DNA of 64,000 nt from Ktedonosporobacter rubrisoli (lineage in GTDB: Bacteria > Chloroflexota > Ktedonobacteria > Ktedonobacterales > Ktedonobacteraceae): positions 6,076,001-6,140,000 of the forward strand of contig NZ_CP035758.1 in assembly GCF_004208415.1 (NCBI RefSeq). The letters are read 5' to 3'. A program made the translations under genes and the position numbers. Each line of letters opens with the position of its first letter. The first letter of the stretch is position 1. The notes beneath the pieces are model-generated. The model searched no databases and was not told the DNA's origin. It saw only the letters and a program-made list of their open reading frames with translations. This document shows positions 56,362 through 64,000 of the stretch, in pieces.

Positions 56362-56652
56362 ATGCCGGCCACATTCAGTTATGCGAGTATCTTGCATGCA
56401 GTCGGTCAGGTGTTAGACCAGATCGGCGTGAAGAGTATCGCAATCCACGAGGAAGAGGACGGTCTCTTCGTAGAAGGGTTTAATAGTGACGGCCAGCTGC
56501 AAGTACAGATGCGCTATGATGTTGCCAGTCTGTACGAATTGGTGAATAGATCAGAGGGTCAGGAGGAAGAGCACACCACGACACAGACAACAGGCCTGCT
56601 TCACCGCTTCCTGACTGATCACAACCGTGAATTGGTTGGCGCTACCCATTAA
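56362..56652 (+). CDS. small acidic protein of unknown function
   Basis: A 96-residue soluble protein with a GGGAGG ribosome-binding site seven bases before the ATG. It is acidic and predicted to mix helix and strand (IGVKSIAIHEEEDGLFVEGFNSDGQLQVQMRYD). The Glu-rich segment RSEGQEEEHTTT follows. No family is recognised. It follows the unknown membrane protein after 78 bases on the same strand, and a hairpin terminator lies downstream, so it may be co-transcribed with it. Confidence 0.6.
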   Translation: MPATFSYASILHAVGQVLDQIGVKSIAIHEEEDGLFVEGFNSDGQLQVQMRYDVASLYELVNRSEGQEEEHTTTQTTGLLHRFLTDHNRELVGATH

Positions 56653-56697
56653 CTCTTTTCTTTCAGAATGGCTATAGCGCGTTTTAGCAAGGAGTAC

Positions 56698-56723
56698 AGA
56701 ACCGGAGGCCTTCCTCCGGTTCT
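56698..56723 (+). terminator. terminator hairpin after the small acidic protein gene
   Basis: AGAACCGGAGG (56698-56708) pairs perfectly with CCTCCGGTTCT (56713-56723) over a CCTT loop. The following bases are TATGTCA, a poor T-tract. It is still likely a terminator because of stem strength and position. Confidence 0.65.
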
Positions 56724-56813
56724 TATGTCATGAACTATACTAGCTCTTCTAAAAAATTGTGAAAAACAGTATCTTTAAAAAAAGGGGGGATCAGGACGGA
56801 GATATAACCACTT

Positions 56814-57173
56814 CTATTGATTGCAGAGCCAACGCTTCCCATAACTACGCATACTCTCAATTACATATACGAGATCTAGCCCTTTCTCAGTAAGCGAATA
56901 TTCGACGCGAGGAGGCACTTCGGCAAATGTCCGACGCGTAATGATGCCTTCCTCTTCAAGGGAGCGTAAACGCTCAGAAAGCGTTTTTGGGCTAATACCA
57001 TTAAGAGAGCGTTCAAGCTGATTAAAACGTTTGACACCAGCAGCCAAATCGCGGATAATGAGTAAAGTCCATTTGCCGCTAATAATATCGGCGGTCCGGG
57101 CTACTGGGCAAACAGCATCATCTAGATGATTGGATTTTGTTAGCTCCATTGCTTTAACTCTTTTGCTAGTCAT
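56814..57173 (-). CDS. HxlR-family transcriptional regulator
   Basis: A 119-residue winged-helix regulator. CPVARTADIISGKWTLLIIRDLAAGVKRFNQLERSLNGISPKTLSERLRSLEEEGIITRR is the family signature, with the first Cys of the usual redox-sensing position at residue 22. It binds DNA as a dimer and may respond to electrophiles or oxidants through that Cys. It lies divergently from the NYN-protein gene 180 bases away, which might be its target. Confidence 0.92.
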   Translation of the reverse strand: MTSKRVKAMELTKSNHLDDAVCPVARTADIISGKWTLLIIRDLAAGVKRFNQLERSLNGISPKTLSERLRSLEEEGIITRRTFAEVPPRVEYSLTEKGLDLVYVIESMRSYGKRWLCNQ

Positions 57174-57353
57174 GTCTTTTTCTCAACTACAGAATATACC
57201 ATAGTAGGTACGCAAAGTAAAGCGCAGACCTCTCGACTTTGCTATTAAAGTATGATATGCTCATAGCTATAGGATACACTGCAAGGTTGTCCGAGCACCT
57301 GAACAATCATAAATCTTGGCCTGCGCGGTTTCTCCCTATGAGAGGAGAAGGTT

Positions 57354-58712
57354 GTGCCCGAAGATATTGCTTTATTCATTGACTTTGAGAACATACGATA
57401 CAGTATGCTGAATATTCAACGGCGGGAGCCTGATCCCCAGGAACTCATTGCGGTTGCCCGTCGCTATGGCACTGTTATGGTCGCCCGCGCTTATGCGGAC
57501 TGGTCTCGACAACCAGAGCCTTTTAAAGGCAGTTTAACGGCGGCGATGATTGATCGGGTCGATTGCCCGGCCAAACAGCGCGATCGTATCCGGATGGGGA
57601 CGATCCACTATTCCGGAAATACTCCTACAGGCTCTCTTACGACTCCAAGTTATGTCGCCGAGCAGGGATCATATACGAAGCCATGGCCTAATGGCGTCAC
57701 TGGGAGTTCTGGTAACCTTCCGGCTATTCAGCCCAATATGCAAAATGGCTGGTCTTCCGACCCTGATACATCTATCCCGATGCAAGGCGAGCTTGATGAC
57801 AACCTTCTAGCGGAAGATGACCAACCTACTGAGGAAGGCTATAGCCTGTCCGAGTACCAGCAGCGCGAGTCCTACAGGCAAAATATCTCTGGTCAATATG
57901 GTCAGTCCAATCCAACTGGCCCTCTTGGGCAGAGTACTACCGGTCCTTTAGGATATCCCACTACGTCTATTCCGCATGCTGGCAATACTGGTCATATGGC
58001 TGCCGTCAACGCCAACGCTAGCGGCAATAGCACGATCGTGCAAAGCACCGTCGTGCAAAGTACCGTTGACTTAAATATGTTGATGGATATCATTGAAACC
58101 GTTTTTGATCGTCCCACCATCACGACTTTCGTTTTGATGACTGGGGATAAAGATTTCACTCGTATCAGTGCCCGTCTAAAGCTACGTTTGAACAAAACTG
58201 TTATTGTTGTAGGTATTCCAGGAACCGTCAGCCGAGATCTCATAAGCAGTGCAAATCAATTTGTTCCGTTAGTACCCGGTGGAAGTGGAAGTTCTGGTAA
58301 TACAGGTGCGCTTCCTGTCACTAATTCTAATTATGCCCAAATGTCTGGTGGTACTACTGGCTCTATACCCGCTATCAATTTCTCCGGTACTACCAATTCT
58401 CAATTCCAACCACCATTTGGTACGTCACCTATGGATGCTCTTGATCCACAATTCTTGCAGTTCCTAGATTATATCGACCGTAACTGGTCCTGGCGTACAA
58501 TTATTGGTGTCTCTAATTTTATTGGCGATCCGGTCAATCCTAAAAACCGTTTCCGGGGACGGCTTACTCGTGAGTCCGCCCGCGAACTCTTAAATACCTG
58601 TATCCAACAGGGTATTTTGCTCGTGCAGACTGACCCAACCGGTGCCGAAGATTTACGTCTGAACCGCTTGCATCCCGGGGTAGATGAGGTGCTCAAGCAG
58701 TTCGTTCGCTAA
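57354..58712 (+). CDS. NYN-domain protein with a low-complexity insert and C-terminal helical domain
   Basis: A 452-residue protein. Residues 4-82 hold the first half of a NYN (PIN-like) ribonuclease domain: FIDFENI gives Asp10 and Asn13, and ARAYADW follows. Residues about 82-236 are low-complexity, rich in Gly, Ser, Thr, Asn and Gln. The second half resumes at 237-307 with VDLNMLMDIIETV (Asp239), TGDKDFTRI (Asp265/Asp267) and VIVVG. After a Gly/Ser/Thr linker, residues about 365-452 form a winged-helix-like domain. NYN proteins cut RNA with metal ions. GTG start, with GAGGAGAAGG upstream. A strong terminator follows. Confidence 0.85.
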   Translation: MPEDIALFIDFENIRYSMLNIQRREPDPQELIAVARRYGTVMVARAYADWSRQPEPFKGSLTAAMIDRVDCPAKQRDRIRMGTIHYSGNTPTGSLTTPSYVAEQGSYTKPWPNGVTGSSGNLPAIQPNMQNGWSSDPDTSIPMQGELDDNLLAEDDQPTEEGYSLSEYQQRESYRQNISGQYGQSNPTGPLGQSTTGPLGYPTTSIPHAGNTGHMAAVNANASGNSTIVQSTVVQSTVDLNMLMDIIETVFDRPTITTFVLMTGDKDFTRISARLKLRLNKTVIVVGIPGTVSRDLISSANQFVPLVPGGSGSSGNTGALPVTNSNYAQMSGGTTGSIPAINFSGTTNSQFQPPFGTSPMDALDPQFLQFLDYIDRNWSWRTIIGVSNFIGDPVNPKNRFRGRLTRESARELLNTCIQQGILLVQTDPTGAEDLRLNRLHPGVDEVLKQFVR

Positions 58713-58727
58713 TACAAAAGAGTTAAA

Positions 58728-58767
58728 AACAGGCCCCGCACTCGTTTGTTGGGGCCTGTTTTTTTTG
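58728..58767 (+). terminator. Rho-independent terminator after the NYN gene
   Basis: AACAGGCCCC (58728-58737) pairs perfectly with GGGGCCTGTT (58751-58760), followed by TTTTTT. It lies 16 bases after the stop codon. Confidence 0.95.
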
Positions 58768-58810
58768 CTTCGATGTTGTTTTCTCATAAACAGAGAGGTT
58801 TATTATTCCT

Positions 58811-59875
58811 ATGGACGAAGCTCGTGTTTCTTTTTTGCGCCACATGATCTCCGCGCCCAGCCCCTCGGGAGCTGAACAGGCGGTCCAGCAGGTTATACGC
58901 GAGGAGGTCCGCCAGTATACCGATGAGGTACGTACAGATGTTCACGGCAACGTGATAGCTTCCCTCAATGCAGCTGGCGAACCCCGCGTTATGCTTACCG
59001 CTCACTGTGACGAACTTGGTTTCTTGATCCGCTATATCGATGAGCAGGGCTTCCTTTATTTCGCCCCTATTGGGGGCTTCGATCCCGCTACACTACCAGG
59101 CAATCGCGTGAAGATTCTTACTCCTTCCGGCCCCGTAATTGGGGTGATTGGCCGCAAACCAGTTCATATTATGCACGGTGACGATCGCGACAAAATGCCT
59201 AAGCTATCAGATCTATGGATCGATATCGGGGCCGCAAATAAGGAAGAGGCGCTCAAACGGGTTCCTCTTGGCAGCTTTGCGACGCGCGCGGCTGAACTTG
59301 AGCCCCTGCACGGCAATCTACTGGTTTCGCGCGCTCTTGACGATAAGTCTGGCATCTTTACAGTCGTGGAGGCTGTACGCCGCATTCATGAGAAGCGCGA
59401 GGCTCTGCAGGCTGGCGTTTTCTTTGTGTCGGCGGTTCAGGAAGAGGTTGGCCTGCGTGGCGCACGGACGGGAGCCTTTGGTGTCGATCCTCTTATCGCG
59501 ATTGCTGTGGACGTAACCTTTACTAGCGATCATCCAGGGGTCTCCAAGCAGGAGCTGGGAGATATCAAGCTCAATGGCGGTCCCGTGCTGACTGTGGGCG
59601 GAAATATCAATCCACGCGTGTATCAGTTGCTGATTAAGGCAGCTGAAGAGGCGGGGTTGGCCTATCAGATCGATTCGCAGCCCGATAGCACGGGTACCGA
59701 TACCGATGTAATTCAGGTTGTGCGCAGCGGCGTAGCAACTGGCCTGGTTAGTCTGCCTTTACGCTATATGCATACAGCTTCGGAAATCGTTTCGCTTAAG
59801 GATATAGATGAGTCGGCTGAGCTGATTGCGCGTTTTGTCCTGGCGCTTGACAAAAATGTGAATGTGATCCCCTAA
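58811..59875 (+). CDS. M42-family metallopeptidase (aminopeptidase/endoglucanase-like)
   Basis: A 354-residue cytoplasmic di-metal aminopeptidase that forms a tetrahedral dodecamer in characterised relatives. Metal- and catalytic-site blocks: LTAHCDELGFLI (His about residue 64), SRALDDKSG (Asp about 176), SAVQEEVGLRGAR (Glu pair about 208-209) and AVDVTFTSDHPG (Asp about 231). The C-terminal His is in RYMHTASEIVS. Family members trim peptides produced by the proteasome or other proteases. The gene stands alone, between a terminator and the hairpin downstream. Confidence 0.93.
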   Translation: MDEARVSFLRHMISAPSPSGAEQAVQQVIREEVRQYTDEVRTDVHGNVIASLNAAGEPRVMLTAHCDELGFLIRYIDEQGFLYFAPIGGFDPATLPGNRVKILTPSGPVIGVIGRKPVHIMHGDDRDKMPKLSDLWIDIGAANKEEALKRVPLGSFATRAAELEPLHGNLLVSRALDDKSGIFTVVEAVRRIHEKREALQAGVFFVSAVQEEVGLRGARTGAFGVDPLIAIAVDVTFTSDHPGVSKQELGDIKLNGGPVLTVGGNINPRVYQLLIKAAEEAGLAYQIDSQPDSTGTDTDVIQVVRSGVATGLVSLPLRYMHTASEIVSLKDIDESAELIARFVLALDKNVNVIP

Positions 59876-59887
59876 GATCAGCAGGAG

Positions 59888-59931
59888 GTGAGATCACTTG
59901 AGCTCACACAGAGTTCGGTGATCTCACTTTG
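59888..59931. terminator. bidirectional terminator after the M42 gene
   Basis: GTGAGATCAC (59888-59897) pairs perfectly with GTGATCTCAC (59918-59927), with TTTGTATT after it. It lies between the M42 gene and the convergent membrane-protein gene. Confidence 0.75.
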
Positions 59932-59967
59932 TATTCTCCTTCAGATCTTGCAGCTCTCGCCTACCGG

Positions 59968-60393
59968 CTAGTGCTGCATGGGCGGCATTTGCTCCGGATA
60001 TTGCGATTGTGGCTGCTCATACTCTTGATAAGCACTCTCGCGCTCCGCATTGCTGGCCTCGGCAGGCCGATATGGCTCTTCTACAACGCGATATCCTTGC
60101 TCATAGGACTGATATGGCTGCTCCTCTTGCCGATAAACCGGCTGATATGGCGCCTGATAAAGCGGAGGCTGATATGGCTGCCGATATCCTATCCTGGAGG
60201 CGGTCCAGGGACTTCCCCCATTCATCAAGGCGGCAAAGAGAATGCTAAGCCCAATCGCAATGCCTATGGCGAGCATAAAGCCGAAGGCAGAGTGAGAGAA
60301 GATCATAATAAACACAAAAATCATCCATGGGAAGCCATATATGCCACGCATACGCCTTGAGCGTCGCCATCCTTGCTGATTGTGATAGTACAC
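59968..60393 (-). CDS. small membrane protein with Tyr/Pro/Gln-rich tail
   Basis: A 141-residue protein. Two adjoining hydrophobic segments lie at about residues 22-35 and 38-57 (MIFVFIMIFSHSAFGF, then MLAIGIAIGLSILFAAL). The C-terminal 80 residues are rich in Tyr, Pro, Gln and Glu with repeated PYQP units, like intrinsically disordered tails. The start is GTG with AAGGAG seven bases upstream. No family is recognised. The tail could bind SH3-like or surface partners, but this is speculation. Confidence 0.65.
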   Translation of the reverse strand: MYYHNQQGWRRSRRMRGIYGFPWMIFVFIMIFSHSAFGFMLAIGIAIGLSILFAALMNGGSPWTASRIGYRQPYQPPLYQAPYQPVYRQEEQPYQSYEQGYRVVEEPYRPAEASNAERESAYQEYEQPQSQYPEQMPPMQH

Positions 60394-60965
60394 TTTTTCT
60401 CTCCTTCACAAAACCCGTAAAACACTGGGCGCTTCTCGATCTCGAATGCAACCCATTTCTCAAGCAATCAAATAAATCTATACACATCTTTGCCTACGTC
60501 AGGTTAAAGGTTTCTCTTCTTACTGCTTCTCGCGCTCCTGCTTCCCATCACTTCCTCTCCCGGCAAATTGAGGTTCTTGATGAACTAAATATTTATTAAG
60601 TGCAGCTGAGGGAAATCATATTTATCTATGTTAACCTATACTATAGTATATCATTACTAGTCACCAACCTTCTAACTCTCCGCCTCCTCCGGGTCCGACA
60701 TGATTTCTTTATTGCTAATCGCTATCATCAATATAGCACATCGTTATTTTCATGTCAAGACGCAACCTTGCCGATTCCATGGCCGTATATTGGATCAGGT
60801 AGGTGCTTGAGAAATACATCTTTTATACAAGAATAGATTGATCTTTATGGAAGAGTGCTCTAAATCACGTTTGCGGTGTTACGAGTTACCGCACTGCGCC
60901 GTCTTCGTATGTGAGATAATAGCCTCAACTATGTTTAGCACTATGACTTCTGGAGGATTAGACCT
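60394..60965. other. divergent intergenic region
   Basis: This stretch of 572 bases lies between the membrane-protein gene (minus) and cvpA-like (plus). A perfect 14-base palindrome TATACTATAGTATA is at 60637-60650. No open frame with a ribosome-binding site was recognised. Confidence 0.5.
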
Positions 60966-61526
60966 ATGTCTTTTGGATTTATCGACATCCTGTTCTTAGC
61001 AACTGTAGCCTTGCTCGTCTTTAACGGATTGCGCAATGGCGCCCTCTTTAGCATTATCAATTTGATTGGTATCCCAATTGCCTTTGGCATAGTTTACTTT
61101 TTTGGCCCACGCTTTACGCAGCTCCTGGCCGCCAATGGCCTCTCAGCAACGCCTCTCATCTCCTATATTGTGCTCTTCTTTGGCAGCATTTTGATTCTTC
61201 ATATTATCGGTACAGTTATTCGTGGGGTTGTGCAGCAGATTCCGGTCATCGGCTTTGGCGACGCTCTGCTAGGAGGCGTTGTGGGCTTTATCGAAGCCTG
61301 GCTCATCTGGCTCATTTTATTGCTAGTGCTTGGCAGCTTCTTACAAAATGTACAGGGCACCATCCAGCAGGGTTCGCGGCTTGTGCCCGGTGGACTCACT
61401 ATTCAGGTCGATCAGTTCAGGGCCTGGCACGACTTTTACAATGAGGCAATCACCAAAAGCTTGTTCGCGCAGGTTAATAGCTTCTTTATTAAACAGCTGC
61501 CAGGACTGCCGCAGTTTCCACACTGA
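60966..61526 (+). CDS. CvpA-family membrane protein
   Basis: A 186-residue inner-membrane protein with four hydrophobic helices (about residues 5-25, 28-50, 62-88 and 105-128). The CvpA pattern is clear: FIDILFLATVALLVFNGLRNGALFSIINLIGIPIAFGI at the N-terminus and GDALLGGVVGFIEAWLIWL in the fourth helix. E. coli CvpA is needed for colicin V production and for bile-salt tolerance; the role here is unknown. GGAGG lies nine bases before the ATG. It precedes hflX on the same strand by 116 bases. Confidence 0.85.
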   Translation: MSFGFIDILFLATVALLVFNGLRNGALFSIINLIGIPIAFGIVYFFGPRFTQLLAANGLSATPLISYIVLFFGSILILHIIGTVIRGVVQQIPVIGFGDALLGGVVGFIEAWLIWLILLLVLGSFLQNVQGTIQQGSRLVPGGLTIQVDQFRAWHDFYNEAITKSLFAQVNSFFIKQLPGLPQFPH

Positions 61527-61642
61527 GCAAGAGAGAGCTTGCGTTCTCGCTACCGGCTACATACAATACACATAGATATGTTAATACACAAGAGAATCGG
61601 AGGTAAACTACGGTAAAGCAAGATCGTCTCATTGATACTGGA

Positions 61643-62938
61643 GTGAATCGCGGCCCTGAGCGCGCTTATCTTGTGGCGGTTGAAACTGCTGATCATGACA
61701 ACATGTGGAGCGCCGAAGACTCGATCAGCGAGCTAGGCACGCTGGCCCATACGGCCGGTGCAACTGTGGTTGGCAGGATGATTCAGCGCCTGCCCCATCC
61801 CGACCAGGTGACCTACGTCGGCAAAGGACGCGCTCAGGAATTGAAGGATCTGGAGAAGCAGCTCGATTTTGAGCTTGTGCTCTGCGACGATGAGCTCTCG
61901 CCCAACCAGCAGCGGGGCTTGGAGCAGCTCCTTGAAGCGCGGGTAGTCGATCGCACAGCCCTCATTCTTGACATCTTTGCCCAACATGCCCATACGCGTG
62001 AAGGTCGGCTACAGGTTGAGCTGGCTCAGCTTGAGTATCGCCTCCCGCGCCTGACCGGCCACGGTATTGGGCTCTCACGGCAGGCTGGCGGCTCACGCAG
62101 CGCGGGCAGCAGCGGAACTGGCGGTGCAATTGGTGTGCGCGGCCCCGGTGAAACCAAGCTAGAGCTCGATCGTAGACGCATTCGCAGGCGCATCTCTGAG
62201 TTAAAGGAAGAAATCGAGGAAGTACGGGCCCAACGCTCTTTGCATCGGCGGCAAAGGACGGCGCAAGCCATTCCTGTGGTTGCCGTAGTTGGTTATACCA
62301 ATGCCGGCAAATCTACGCTCTTCAACGCACTTACCTCTTCCGAAGTGCTGGCCGAGAACAAGCTCTTTGCGACTCTCGATCCAATTACCCGCCATACAGT
62401 CTTACCCGGGAATCAGGAAGCTTTGCTTACCGATACTGTTGGCTTCATTCAGAAATTGCCGACGAAGCTTATTGCGGCTTTCCGCGCGACGCTCGAAGAG
62501 GTGATTGAGGCAGATCTCTTGCTAGAGGTTGTTGATGTCAGCCATGAGAACGCTATTGAACAGAGCGAAACCGTGAATGATATCCTCACGGAGTTGGATG
62601 CTACCAATAAGCCACGCGTGACCGCGCTCAACAAAATCGATCTTCTCGATGAGCCTAGCGAACTCGACATCAGTCTCTATCCAAATGCAGTTCCGGTCTC
62701 GGCAATACGCGAAAGCGGGCTTGATGAGCTACGCGCCAAAATTGCTGAGGTGCTGGCTAACAATATGGAGACCATCCAGGTCATGATTCCCTTTACCAGA
62801 GGTCAACTTATCGAGCTTTTCCATCGCCGTGGCCATGTGGAGCACGAGCAACACGAGCACGAGGGGGTTTTCATTGCCGGACGCATCCCCTCCTCTCTTC
62901 ACGATTTCTATAAGCCTTACGCCCGAATCTTGAGCTGA
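61643..62938 (+). CDS. hflX: GTPase HflX
   Basis: A 431-residue ribosome-associated GTPase that splits stalled or heat-damaged 70S ribosomes. The N-terminal HflX domain has LPHPDQVTYVGKGRAQEL and FDDELSPNQQRGLE-like blocks, followed by GIGLSRQAGG and GPGETKLELDRRRI. GTPase motifs are G1 GYTNAGKST (about residue 220), G3 DTVGFI (about 263) and G4 NKIDLL (about 332). The GTG start given lacks a ribosome-binding site. CGGAGG at about 61598-61603 is placed for a start at the ACG of 61610 or the GTA of 61613, so the true N-terminus may be 10-11 residues longer (see findings). Confidence 0.93.
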   Translation: MNRGPERAYLVAVETADHDNMWSAEDSISELGTLAHTAGATVVGRMIQRLPHPDQVTYVGKGRAQELKDLEKQLDFELVLCDDELSPNQQRGLEQLLEARVVDRTALILDIFAQHAHTREGRLQVELAQLEYRLPRLTGHGIGLSRQAGGSRSAGSSGTGGAIGVRGPGETKLELDRRRIRRRISELKEEIEEVRAQRSLHRRQRTAQAIPVVAVVGYTNAGKSTLFNALTSSEVLAENKLFATLDPITRHTVLPGNQEALLTDTVGFIQKLPTKLIAAFRATLEEVIEADLLLEVVDVSHENAIEQSETVNDILTELDATNKPRVTALNKIDLLDEPSELDISLYPNAVPVSAIRESGLDELRAKIAEVLANNMETIQVMIPFTRGQLIELFHRRGHVEHEQHEHEGVFIAGRIPSSLHDFYKPYARILS

Positions 62939-62943
62939 TCCTG

Positions 62944-62979
62944 GCCGTCTCGGCTTGCTCTTTTTCAGACCGAGACGGC
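62944..62979. terminator. hairpin after hflX, weak T-tract
   Basis: GCCGTCTCGG (62944-62953) pairs perfectly with CCGAGACGGC (62970-62979) over a 16-base loop rich in T. No T-run follows, so it may be a processing or attenuating hairpin instead. It lies 6 bases after the hflX stop. Confidence 0.5.
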
Positions 62980-63124
62980 AGGTGACTGAAGCTCAAAACA
63001 AGAAATATTGCCACACTACCCAAGAAGTGCTACCATACTTGTAGGCATATAGCTAAATGTGCTATTGTCATCAGTGGCAAGCACAGGGAACCGTCAAGTC
63101 TTCCTAAAGAAGTGAGAGTAGCTG

Positions 63125-64000
63125 ATGGCAGAACGAAAGCCACAAAGTACATTCGTTCCTTTACGTATTCGCTTACGTACGTCTTCGCAAGAGGCGCAAA
63201 CAGAAACCGGCCATGCGCCCGATAACAACTCACAAAACGTCATTGAGTCCCCACAGGCCAGATCGCTTGATGCTCAGCAGCGTCATACGCGTCATATCAA
63301 AGAACTGCTGCGCCTGAATAATCTTCTGCGTGCGGACCTGAGATTGGAAGAGGTCCTGCAGCAGATCGCCGCCTCTATTACAGTCTGTACAGGATTTCGG
63401 GCTCTGGGCATCCATCTGGTAGATGAAAAGGAGCAGCGGATCGCGCCAGTGGCCTACGTCGGTCTTTCGGCCGAGCAGGAGCAAGAGCTACAGGCCCGCC
63501 TGCAACCCTCTCCTGTGCATGAGGTTCTGGAAGTAATTATGCGTCCAGAATATCGCATCAGTCAAAGCTATTTTATCTCGCATGAACACGGCAACGTTTT
63601 TGAGGATGGCGGCCAGGTAAGAATACTCCCGCTGGAAAGCTATAAGCCGGGCGGCTGGCACCCTGATGATATGCTCTTTGTGCCCCTCCTGAGCCCGCGC
63701 GAGCAAAGGGTGGTCGGCCTCTTCTCTCTTGACGATCCCGAGGATGGCAATATTCCAACCGAGGAGAGCATCGAGACTGTCGAGCTCTTTGCCAACCAGG
63801 CGGCAATTGCCATTGATAACGCGCGTATTTTCACCGAAAGTGAGGAGGAGCGGATCGCGCTTGAGAATGGCATTGCCCAGTTGCGCGATGACGTACAACG
63901 CTTGCAGCGCGGCGATTTACGCATACGTATGCGCTCTACCCATCCTAAGCTGCAGCCAATCGTGGACGCGCTTAACGTCATGATCGAAGAGGTAAGTTCT
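63125..64000 (+). CDS. GAF-domain sensor protein, 3'-truncated by window edge
   Basis: The open frame runs from ATG 63125 without a stop to the last base (292 codons shown). A variable N-terminal 60 residues precede a GAF domain at about 70-235: LRLEEVLQQIAASITVCTGFRALGIHLVDE, then LSLDDPEDGNIPTEESIETVELFANQAAIAIDNARIF. A coiled stretch and a HAMP-like start follow (GDLRIRMRSTHPKLQPIVDALNVMIEEV). The missing end would probably carry a histidine kinase or further signalling domains. AAGTGAGAG is a weak ribosome-binding site. Fam membership is firm, the full architecture unknown. Confidence 0.85.
   Translation, partial: MAERKPQSTFVPLRIRLRTSSQEAQTETGHAPDNNSQNVIESPQARSLDAQQRHTRHIKELLRLNNLLRADLRLEEVLQQIAASITVCTGFRALGIHLVDEKEQRIAPVAYVGLSAEQEQELQARLQPSPVHEVLEVIMRPEYRISQSYFISHEHGNVFEDGGQVRILPLESYKPGGWHPDDMLFVPLLSPREQRVVGLFSLDDPEDGNIPTEESIETVELFANQAAIAIDNARIFTESEEERIALENGIAQLRDDVQRLQRGDLRIRMRSTHPKLQPIVDALNVMIEEVSS

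Overview
The window looks like chromosomal DNA from a Ktedonobacteria-type member of the Chloroflexota. This is an inference from protein style: a MalT/LuxR giant regulator with an extra N-terminal segment, secreted S53 peptidase, LplABC-type sugar transporter, a NYN protein with a low-complexity insert, many one-component regulators and numerous ABC-2 exporters. It is also supported by a 23S rRNA gene that stands apart from 16S and 5S, as known for some Chloroflexota. No phage, plasmid, CRISPR array, intact insertion sequence or tRNA was seen. The gene content is mainly metabolic and regulatory, with wide intergenic gaps.

Layout. 1-5000: the 3' part of alanine racemase, a GNAT enzyme, a YegS/DagK-type lipid kinase and a dynamin-like GTPase. 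5000-13000 (minus strand): an ArsR-DUF2087-hydrolase fusion whose hydrolase nucleophile is Tyr, an SDR plus Gfo/Idh/MocA oxidoreductase pair, a NarL-type response regulator with its histidine kinase, and an ABC-2 exporter. 13300-22100 (minus strand): a complete 2-oxoacid dehydrogenase complex (E1 alpha, E1 beta, E2, E3) downstream of leuA and leuCD. leuB is absent and LeuA lacks the feedback domain. 22700-29100: a CoxG-like protein, TetR and XRE regulators, an ECF sigma factor overlapping its membrane anti-sigma partner, a DUF1028 protein and a secreted sedolisin. 29300-36700: an FeS-flavoprotein of the GltD/NfnB type, an AraC regulator, an ICL/PEP-mutase family enzyme, a SRPBCC protein and a lone urocanate hydratase. 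36600-47400: an anchored lipid-facing protein, a phosphoesterase, a sulfatase, a sugar ABC importer operon and the giant LuxR regulator. 47600-51500: an ABC-2 exporter whose permease gene overlaps queG, then a GNAT gene. 51579-54840: a self-contained 23S rRNA transcription unit (promoter, leader, long processing stem, 23S, terminator). 55200-64000: two unknown proteins, an HxlR regulator, the NYN protein, an M42 peptidase, a Pro/Tyr-rich membrane protein, CvpA, HflX and the start of a GAF-domain sensor protein.

The most unusual items are the stand-alone 23S unit, a family of small intergenic elements built of two tandem hairpins, the ArsR fusion with a non-canonical hydrolase site and a perfect operator palindrome, the NYN ribonuclease-like domain split by about 155 low-complexity residues, and an hflX gene whose best Shine-Dalgarno sequence points at a non-AUG codon. 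No clearly new multi-gene defence or biosynthetic system could be supported.
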